The position numbers were made by a program, and so were the translations under genes. The notes under the pieces were generated by a model, which was given only the letters and a program-made list of their open reading frames with translations, searched no databases and had not been told where the DNA came from. From Pleurocapsa sp. PCC 7327 (lineage in GTDB: Bacteria; Cyanobacteriota; Cyanobacteriia; Cyanobacteriales; Microcystaceae), in NCBI RefSeq assembly GCF_000317025.1, contig NC_019689.1, positions 3,736,024-3,800,023 of the forward strand: 64,000 bases of DNA. Direction: 5' to 3'. This document shows, in pieces, positions 57,161 to 64,000 of this stretch; position 1 is the first letter of the stretch, and the number at the start of each line of letters is the position of its first letter.

Positions 57161-58306
57161 GTGTCAACCGAACAGCATAAAATTGGCGTAGCAGTAGTCG
57201 GGACGGGTTTTGGTCAAGCCATCCATATCCCTGGATTTCAGCACCATCCGCGCACCGAGGTCGTTGCCGTCTACAACCGCGACTTGGGAAAAGCAAAAGC
57301 GATCGCAGATTCCCATAACATTCCCTACGCCTATAACCAACTAGAGAAAATTCTTGCTTTACCCGAAGTTGAGGCGGTTAGTATTTCTACCCCGCCATTT
57401 CTGCACTACGAGATGGGAAAGATGGCACTAGAGGCAGGAAAGCATCTCTTGCTGGAAAAGCCGATGAATATGTCGGCGCAGGAAACCAAAGAACTGTATC
57501 ATCTAGCAGCAAAAAAAGGCTTAGTAGCGACGGCTGACTTTGAATTTCGCTTTGTTCCCGGGTGGCAACTCCTAGCCGAATACCTCCAACAAGGCTATGT
57601 CGGACAAACGCGCTTGATTAAAATCGATTGGTTGGTAGCCAGTCGCGCCAATCCCGAACGCCCTTGGAATTGGTACTCTCGCAAAGATATGGGAGGAGGT
57701 GCGTTAGGGGCAATCGGTTCCCATGCCTTTGATTATATTAACTGGCTTTTTGGTTCGGTGCAGCGATTGTGCGCTAATTTAACTTGCGCCATCAAAGAAC
57801 GACCCGATCCCAATGCAGGAGGGGAATTAAAACCCGTCGATGCGGACGATACCTGTTTGATAATTTTAGAGTTGGCAGATGGCACGCCCTGTCAACTATC
57901 GATTAGTTCGGTGACGTATCAAGGACGGGGACATTGGGTAGAAGTGTATGGCGATCGCGCTACGTTAGTCTTAGGCAGCGACAATCTCAAGGATTACATA
58001 CATGGCTTTCGGTTGATGGCTGCACCCGCTGGAAAATCGCTTGCAGAAGTAGAAATTCCCAAGCGGTTGGCGTTTCCTCAAGTCTTTACCGATGGACGTT
58101 TAGCACCGTTTATTCGCGTGGTCGATCGCTGGGTAGAATCTATCGATGCGGGAGAATCTTTGGTTCCTTCATTGCGGGAGGGGGTTTATTCTCAATTGCT
58201 GATGGATTTAACGCATCAATCGAACGAACATCGCTGTTGGGTGGATGTGCCCGATTTGGATACGTTTTTATCTCTCGCAGAGACGCAGAGGCGCAGAGAG
58301 GATTAA
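57161..58306 (+). CDS. Gfo/Idh/MocA-family oxidoreductase
   Basis: The 381-residue NAD(P)-dependent dehydrogenase starts at GTG. It has the Rossmann motif VVGTGFGQAIHIPGF, the conserved LLLEKPMNM and a C-terminal alpha/beta domain. It probably acts on a sugar or inositol-like substrate. It ends the polysaccharide region, with a WYL gene convergent to it. Confidence 0.88.
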   Translation: MSTEQHKIGVAVVGTGFGQAIHIPGFQHHPRTEVVAVYNRDLGKAKAIADSHNIPYAYNQLEKILALPEVEAVSISTPPFLHYEMGKMALEAGKHLLLEKPMNMSAQETKELYHLAAKKGLVATADFEFRFVPGWQLLAEYLQQGYVGQTRLIKIDWLVASRANPERPWNWYSRKDMGGGALGAIGSHAFDYINWLFGSVQRLCANLTCAIKERPDPNAGGELKPVDADDTCLIILELADGTPCQLSISSVTYQGRGHWVEVYGDRATLVLGSDNLKDYIHGFRLMAAPAGKSLAEVEIPKRLAFPQVFTDGRLAPFIRVVDRWVESIDAGESLVPSLREGVYSQLLMDLTHQSNEHRCWVDVPDLDTFLSLAETQRRRED

Positions 58307-58343
58307 TAGTGCCTTTCAAATATACTGAGGCTACAGCTTTAAT

Positions 58344-59204
58344 TCAGCTACTATATTGCTGACTCATCGCTTTGACTTTCTCTTGAACGCGATCGCGCAC
58401 GATTTCAGGAGAAACGATCGCGCAGTCTTCCCAATACTTTGAGATATCTCGGAAAAACCAGAAGGTACTAAAAATATTCCTCACTACTCGTCTAATGGGT
58501 GGATTACCTTCGAGATCGCCAATCGTTTCATCTTCGCCTGTATCGTCGTGATAGGCAAAAGCAAGTCTCCCAGACAAGTGAAATTCTACAGCAACTCTTT
58601 CTAAGTCCTTTTCCCAAGGTCGAGCGATCGCAACGACAGCCGCCTCTTGAATTCTATCTAGCCGCAGCGTCCAATTGTGAGACAGTTCGTCTATATCTTC
58701 ATTTCCTTCAAATTCTTCGCAGCGACAGACTAGATATTCTCTTTTGGCTTCTAATAATCGAATCTGCGCGTGTACGATGGTGTACTCCCAAAGGCGATCG
58801 GCTGCATCCCGATAAGACAGGCGAAAAGGTTGCTGTCGGTGGATGAAGTTATCAATTTGTCGTCGCCATGTTGGTTGAGGGTTTTTGAGAAACTGTTCGA
58901 TTTCTGCTCTCTGGGGAATCGTAAGTTCGCTACGTTCCTGAAGTATTTGGGCAATTTCTCTGGCTTCAGAAATTTTTCCTAAATCTACCAGCGCTTGTCT
59001 GGCTGTTTCTAACACTTGTATGCGATTTTGCGTCCAATCGTGATTGGGCGCGATCTGAAGGTGATGGCGCGCGATCGCTTCGATGAGTTTGGAGATGTTC
59101 GGGCGATCGCCCCAAGTCATTCCAAATTCTAAAGCCAGTTTTTCTAGTGCTTTCTTATCTCGTTCTGAAACAGACAGGGTAATTGACTGACCTTTACGTC
59201 CCAT
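58344..59204 (-). CDS. WYL-domain transcriptional regulator next to cas genes
   Basis: The 286-residue protein has an N-terminal ribbon-helix-helix-like segment (SITLSVSERDKKALEKLALE) and a WYL-type ligand domain (about 120-210, with FRLSYRDAADRLWEYTIVHA and REYLVCRCEEFEG). This is the architecture of cyanobacterial CRISPR-linked WYL regulators. It is divergent from cas10d with a 197-base control region, so repression or activation of the cas operon is inferred. Confidence 0.85.
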   Translation of the reverse strand: MGRKGQSITLSVSERDKKALEKLALEFGMTWGDRPNISKLIEAIARHHLQIAPNHDWTQNRIQVLETARQALVDLGKISEAREIAQILQERSELTIPQRAEIEQFLKNPQPTWRRQIDNFIHRQQPFRLSYRDAADRLWEYTIVHAQIRLLEAKREYLVCRCEEFEGNEDIDELSHNWTLRLDRIQEAAVVAIARPWEKDLERVAVEFHLSGRLAFAYHDDTGEDETIGDLEGNPPIRRVVRNIFSTFWFFRDISKYWEDCAIVSPEIVRDRVQEKVKAMSQQYSS

Positions 59205-59222
59205 TTTTGTACGTACATCTTA

Positions 59223-59340
59223 TAAGTAAGATATCTTGACTATCTCTATTTTGAAGAACAAAATAGGAAATATCAATTAGTTAAGTACACATTTTTAGTA
59301 TAAAAGGAAGATAAGTAAAGAAAATTTACTATCTTACTTA
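59223..59340. promoter_or_regulatory. Inverted-repeat pair between WYL and cas genes
   Basis: TAAGTAAGATA (59223-59233) and its exact reverse complement TATCTTACTTA (59330-59340) lie 96 bases apart near the two divergent gene starts, and a related AAGATAAGTAAAG lies at about 59308-59320. They are candidate operator sites for the WYL protein; binding is inference. Confidence 0.5.
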
Positions 59341-59401
59341 CGCTTTGGTCGATCGAATGCCTGTTTTGGGAAACCTAATAAAAATTAAAGAAGTGAAAAT
59401 C

Positions 59402-62099
59402 ATGTCACGACTTTTGAACCGCCAGCCAGAAACTTTAGAAGAGAAATATTTTAGAGATATTCGCCCAACTTTATACGAACGACACGCAAAACATCAGCAG
59501 TATGGTGTCAGAAAAGGAAGAACGCTGGCAGAACATCTCGACTCAGCTTGTCAATTTGTCTTAACGGTTAGTCGAAAAGCAAAAGTTTCAGAAGATAAGC
59601 GACCTTTCCTATTAGCTGCAACGGCTGTTCACGATCTCAATAAATTAGATTCATTAGGAAGAAATGTCAAAAAGTTGGCTAGAGATCGAGACTTTTTACA
59701 AGAGCAGTTAAAGTTAGCTTGCGTCTCAGATTTTGTCTCTACTGAAGAAGATTTTGAGCTAGTTAGAAGACTAATCGAACGGCATTCAGGTCATAATGCC
59801 AGCGATGGGATGAGATTTTTTCCTGAAGATGAGGCAATTAAACAATGGGCAGCTATGCTTATTGGTGCAGATTTATTTGACCTTGGTATTCCAGAAGTAG
59901 AGCGAATTCGTAAAGTTGAAAATGAATTAACGGTAGCTTTTGGTCGTCCCAGTCATCTATTTAAAGTTAGTGTCTCGAAAGACCAAGGTTATATTACTGC
60001 CCTATTACTGAGTGCTTGCGAAGAAGTTTTAGGGAAATATGGGCTGACTCCTCTGGCAATTTTTCCAGATGGAGAACTATTTGAGGGAGAAGTTTTACCA
60101 AAGCAAGACTTAACTAGAGAAATTGCTATAGTTTGGCAGAAAAACATCGATCGCGTTTTTAGTGGAAATATCGAACAACTCGTCCATTCTACTAAAGATG
60201 GAATTAAAGTCGATCCTCAAGCAATTCAGCAAAATTTAGAAGAAGCCCTCATTTGCGTTCGCTCGTTTCTTGAAAAGAAAAAAGCGGGGTTTAAGCTGGA
60301 TAAAGTTAGTCAGGATATTAACAAATGGGGTAATGCAGCAGGTGAAAATGCTTTAACTATAGCCAATAATTTAGGTTTGCTACCCGTTACTAATCCAGAA
60401 GAATTTGCTATATCAGAAGGCTTAAAAGCTGCTTATCTAAGTTATAGAAAAGTTGGAATTAGTCCTCAAGAAGTTTGGAATCGAATTGCCATTCAAGTAG
60501 GTTTATCTGAGGAGCAAAGAAAGGCACTCGAACTGTTTGATGTTCAATATGGGCGCTGTTTATTTGCCGCCAAAGCAGCTTTAGCCTCAGTAGGAATAGA
60601 AGGTGTGATAGCAGCACTGAGAGAATCTTTTCAGATGCGACAAGGAAAGCAATCTGAAGACTCAAACTCGGAAGTTTCTGAGGAGATAATTGCAGAAGTA
60701 GGTCGCAGTCTAAACTTACCTCATTCAAACAATTGGAAAGGAATTGATGAACTAAATACTTATATTAATGCCAATCCTCGACAACGCTGTTCTTTAGGCA
60801 CTCCTTCTACTCAGATAGAAGAATTAATTTCTAATAAAATGCCACCGGAAACAAAGGTTCAATTTTTCTCTAATCGCTTACCTGGCGGAATGAGTGCAGC
60901 ACCGAAAAGACGAGCAAACTCAATAGCCGCTTTAGCTTATCAATTAATAGCAGTTGGGGCTAATTTTCCAGCAGTCAAAAAAAAAAGATCTGCTTTATTT
61001 ACTTTATTTACACTTTGCTTTACCTCAAGGAACTTGTCCAGAATTACTGAGAATCTGGCGACAATTCTTAAGAGAGACTGCTGCAACTAATACAGAAGGA
61101 GGAACAGTAACTGTTGATGAATTAAAACTCTATCAAGATAATATTTTAGAATTTAAAGCCGATAAAGTCGTTGGTTTTGCTTTTCCTAAACGTCCTGATT
61201 TTATCCATTCTACTGTTATCATTCCTGTTGTTTGGGGAGATGTTAATACATCTGTTGCTCTTCTAAAATCTCTACGATTAGCTTTAGAACTCTCTTTATC
61301 TTTTGATTTTGGTTTCCCTTTTACAATTAGCGGAAATTTAGAGGTAGAGGTTTGGAGCGATCTTTATGGCAGAGTTGAAGGAATCCCATCAACGCTACAA
61401 CCTCTTCTTAAAAATGGACAGTATCTTCGTCAAGATGCAGAAGAAATCCTGAAAAGATTGCGAGATATCGGAAATCTTTCAGTTTTAGTTTCTAGCCCTC
61501 AGAATCGAGATGATTGTCTTTACGATCTAGCTCGTGCGGCAAAACGCCCTCTCGATTTTTATTATGTCTTATTTCGCTGGATTTTACGCGAACAAGACGA
61601 ACCAAATTGGGAATACTATTGGAGTCGTATTTGCCAACCATTAAATAGTTTACTAAAGAGTCTTATGCAGGAAGAATACGAACAACTAACTAAGTACTTA
61701 AAAGAAGCTGCTCAAATTGCAGCAGAAGCAAAACTCTGGGGAAGTTCATTTAAAAGAACCTCTCAAGTCGAACCGTTTAGTGATTTTCTTGCAGCTATTC
61801 GTGCAAGAAAATCTCATCTTCCGTGGGAAGTTGTTTTTGCTTCTTTGGTTCAAAATTATCATACTCGTCTCGATCGCATTCGAGAACATGGTGTTGGAGC
61901 AACTAAATACGAGCAAATTACCAAGTATTACGAGGTGTTGAGAAACCTGTTTGCTGAAGTCTATCAAGAGCGTCCTGAAAAACTTTTAGCCGATCGCAAA
62001 ACTCTTGAACCTGCTTATTTATTTTTCCTCCAAGAAGCTCGCCAGCAACTTAAGAAATCATCTGAAACTGAATCGCTTGAAACCATTGAATCTAATTAA
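59402..62099 (+). pseudogene. csc3: Type I-D Cas10d (Csc3), frameshifted in an A10 tract
   Basis: The two overlapping frames together give a protein of about 900 residues. The first half has the HD-nuclease segment AATAVHDLNKLDSLGR. It runs to the ten-A run at 60977-60986 and then reads out of frame to a stop at 61088. With nine A the frame would continue KKKDLLYLLYLHFALPQGTC through to the TAA at 62097. Cas10d is the large subunit of the type I-D effector and carries the target-cutting nuclease. The start is set at ATG 59402. The frameshift could be real, slippage-corrected or a sequencing error. Confidence 0.87.
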
Positions 62100-62111
62100 T
62101 AGGAGATAATT

Positions 62112-63146
62112 ATGACTATTGAAAAACTCACTCCATTTCTTGCGCCAACTTATGAAAATTTTCCTAAAGGACGCACGATTGGATTAGTTGTTTTAAGAAC
62201 AACTCACTCTGAAACAATTTTTCGGACAGAAGGTTCGGGCGAACCAATGTGTAGTGAATTTGTGCGAGCGGGAATAGAGGATAAAAATATTATTTCTCGT
62301 TTGGTGATGACCAAGCGCAAACAAGTTGCGCCCGAACGACGGCGAGGACGGGAATTTTTGCGCTCTCATAATCTTCTTTATAACAGTCCTAAAGGCGATT
62401 CGATTTGCTCTCTCAATACGAATGCTCCCTGTGAAATGTGCATTGATTGTTTTCTCTACGGTTTTGCTGCCGGAGGCGAAGGCGCACAAAAAAGTCGTGT
62501 TTGGACTGAGGATGCATTTAGCGTGTTACCGAGTACGGAGTTAGTCGGCGATCGCACAATTAATGCAATCTTTGAAAATGGGACGATGCGGGATGAAAAC
62601 GGGAAAGCTTCAACCGCCCTCAATACCAGCGAATACATCAAACCAGGCGTTCATTTTCTCGATATTGTCACACTCAAAGATGTAACTGCCGATGAGTTGC
62701 GTTATGTCTTAGGTAACATTCTGCTAACCACTCGCTATGGTGCAGTGTCTAGTCGAGTTGGGCGCATGGAAAATGAGATTTTAGGGGTTTTTGGCGGAAT
62801 TGCGGAACTTCCGAGTTCTCTAGAGTTAGTACAAGCAGTTCATGATCGCTTAAAAGCTTCAGGAAAACCTGTAGAACATCCTCTCAATACTAACGAGTTA
62901 ATTTCTGCAACCAAGCAAGCGATCTCAACTTGGATAGATAAGCGAGGAATCTCTATGCAACTTTCTGAAGATGAATTAAATAATTTAATTGCTGATGTCG
63001 ATCGCCATTTATCGCCAAACGAACAAGAGAATTTTCTCAAACGTTTAGATAGATCTTACGAAAATTTCCGTCGTCTTCCTGCGGAAACAGAGACCAAAAA
63101 AGATAAAAAGAAGAAAGCGAGTACAACAATTTTAGGCGAAGCTTAA
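62112..63146 (+). CDS. csc2: Type I-D Cas7d (Csc2) backbone subunit
   Basis: The 344-residue RAMP protein forms the crRNA-covering backbone of the type I-D complex. Csc2 features are visible: the start FLAPTYENFPKGRTIGLVVL, the cysteine-rich insertion APCEMCIDCFLYGF and GAVSSRVGRMENEILGVFGG. AATAGGAGATAATT precedes the ATG. The C-terminus is lysine-rich. Confidence 0.93.
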   Translation: MTIEKLTPFLAPTYENFPKGRTIGLVVLRTTHSETIFRTEGSGEPMCSEFVRAGIEDKNIISRLVMTKRKQVAPERRRGREFLRSHNLLYNSPKGDSICSLNTNAPCEMCIDCFLYGFAAGGEGAQKSRVWTEDAFSVLPSTELVGDRTINAIFENGTMRDENGKASTALNTSEYIKPGVHFLDIVTLKDVTADELRYVLGNILLTTRYGAVSSRVGRMENEILGVFGGIAELPSSLELVQAVHDRLKASGKPVEHPLNTNELISATKQAISTWIDKRGISMQLSEDELNNLIADVDRHLSPNEQENFLKRLDRSYENFRRLPAETETKKDKKKKASTTILGEA

Positions 63147-63231
63147 TTTAAAGTGTAATAAAAATGCAACTCAACAACACCATCTTTTTAGATGTTGGGT
63201 TGCATTCTTCTAAACAAATACATCGAATACT

Positions 63232-64000
63232 ATGCAACAGCTAGAACTATCACTCAATCCAGCTAAAAAAACTTCTCGTCCAACTTATACAAAAGCTCAA
63301 CTCATTGAATTATGGTGTGCCGAACCCGTATTTTTCGCTTCTAGAGAGTTATCAGATACTTATTATACTGAAGGCGTAATTGGCAATTATGCACTTGCCT
63401 ATGGATTTGGATGGGCGCGATCGCCTTATCGCCTGACAGGTGCAGCAACGGGAAGACCTACTTACATTGAAGATTTATCTCCTTTAGATTGCTATGTATT
63501 ACCTGCTTGGTCGGATAAAGTTTCATTTCGTTTTGAACGTTTTAATGCGCTTTCTGATGCTTATTGGTATGAAATGACGAATAACCACGTTGCAACTTCC
63601 CGTGAAGATTTACCTCTAAAACGAACGGGTAAAAGACCGAATACTTACAGACCCAGCAATTTTCCCCAAACCGGACGGTTACGAGCGATCGAACGGGGCA
63701 ACTCTTTTCAAACTATTGTCTTTGGAAAGCGAGAATTACCCGAATATATTCGTCTAGGTAAGTTTATGAGTAAAGTGCGAGTCAGGATTTTAAAAGACCT
63801 AGAGATCGTTTCTTTACCTATGGGTAAATATGACAGCAAAACTTACCTCAATTCAGCCGATCTACCTAATATTAATTTGCTCGCTTTTGATTTAGTCAAT
63901 ATGCCTCCTGTGTCCCTCTTAAAAAACCTTCGCTTTCGAGGAGAGGCGTGGCAAGTTGGTGAATTTATCGTTCCAGCCAATTTAAAATTTTGTGGTGGAG
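63232..64000 (+). CDS. csc1: Type I-D Cas5d-like subunit Csc1, partial
   Basis: The frame is open from ATG 63232 to the window end (256 codons). It includes LWCAEPVFFASRELSDTYYT and IGNYALAYAFGWARSPYRLT, the Csc1 N-terminal pattern, and a later GRLRAIERGNSFQTIVFG. Csc1 caps the 5' handle of the crRNA. It is a continuation of the cas10d-csc2 operon; cas6 and the adaptation genes are presumably beyond the window. Confidence 0.88.
   Translation, partial: MQQLELSLNPAKKTSRPTYTKAQLIELWCAEPVFFASRELSDTYYTEGVIGNYALAYGFGWARSPYRLTGAATGRPTYIEDLSPLDCYVLPAWSDKVSFRFERFNALSDAYWYEMTNNHVATSREDLPLKRTGKRPNTYRPSNFPQTGRLRAIERGNSFQTIVFGKRELPEYIRLGKFMSKVRVRILKDLEIVSLPMGKYDSKTYLNSADLPNINLLAFDLVNMPPVSLLKNLRFRGEAWQVGEFIVPANLKFCGG

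Noticed and set aside
61000-61090. Programmed -1 frameshift at A-AAA-AAG in cas10d
   Set aside because: A -1 shift leads to the wrong frame. Restoring Cas10d needs +1 (or loss of one A), so the classical -1 slippery-site mechanism does not fit.

Overview
The window comes from a nitrogen-fixing cyanobacterium, most like the unicellular or baeocystous forms (Cyanothece/Pleurocapsa type). The evidence is the very frequent GCGATCGC palindrome, the cyanobacterial order of the ribosomal genes (no rpsN or rpmD in the spc block), a complete cyanobacterial nif cluster and cyanobacteria-specific families (CBS-CP12, DUF2949, Asr1405-type, Mo-nitrogenase C-domain protein). The assignment below class level is inference.

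Region 1 (1-15.5 kb, + strand) is the S10-spc-alpha ribosomal superoperon: the end of rplB, then rpsS-rplV-rpsC-rplP-rpmC-rpsQ-rplN-rplX-rplE-rpsH-rplF-rplR-rpsE-rplO-secY-adk-infA-rpmJ-rpsM-rpsK-rpoA-rplQ-truA-rplM-rpsI-rpmE-prfA. Region 2 (15.6-18.7 kb) holds a GDSL esterase and a decaying cytochrome c oxidase locus. There ctaE has a stop codon and a frameshift, and ctaD has lost its 5' half at a junction with the tail of an IS transposase.

Region 3 (18.8-45 kb) is the nif regulon, arranged as two divergent arms. The minus arm runs nifP - Asr1405-like - dps - DUF2949 - nifV - nifZ - nifT - CBS-CP12 - [2Fe-2S] protein - ArsC-like nitrogenase-associated protein. The plus arm runs nifB-fdxN-nifS-nifU-nifH-nifD-nifK-(Mo-nitrogenase C)-nifE-nifN-(broken DUF269)-nifX-DUF269-CCE_0567-like-nifW-hesA-hesB-fdxH-two unknown ORFs-fdxB. 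Together these make the iron protein, the MoFe protein, the NifB/E/N/X/V cofactor route, Fe-S supply (NifS/U, HesB) and electron donors (FdxH, FdxB, FdxN). The nifP and nifB promoters carry the same composite element: three copies of a CCCTC-type motif spaced exactly 22 bp apart, an A6T7 tract, and a GAGTnCAA...TTGATTAAT box. The two promoters are now separated by a 2.4 kb segment flanked by a 28/30 direct repeat, carrying a dead toxin-antitoxin pair and a four-CBS diguanylate cyclase.

Region 4 (45-58.3 kb) has cysK, lpxD, a small double-glycine-leader peptide gene, and a polysaccharide assembly/export locus: epimerase, three GT4 glycosyltransferases, a Wzm/Wzt ABC exporter, two sulfotransferases and a Gfo/Idh oxidoreductase. 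This suggests a sulfated extracellular polysaccharide. Region 5 (58.3-64 kb) is the start of a subtype I-D CRISPR-Cas operon: a divergent WYL regulator, then cas10d/csc3 (frameshifted in an A10 run), csc2 and csc1 (running off the window). No CRISPR array is present here.

Intergenic spaces throughout carry degenerate heptamer tandem repeats (STRR type), which at several nif genes run right into the start codon.
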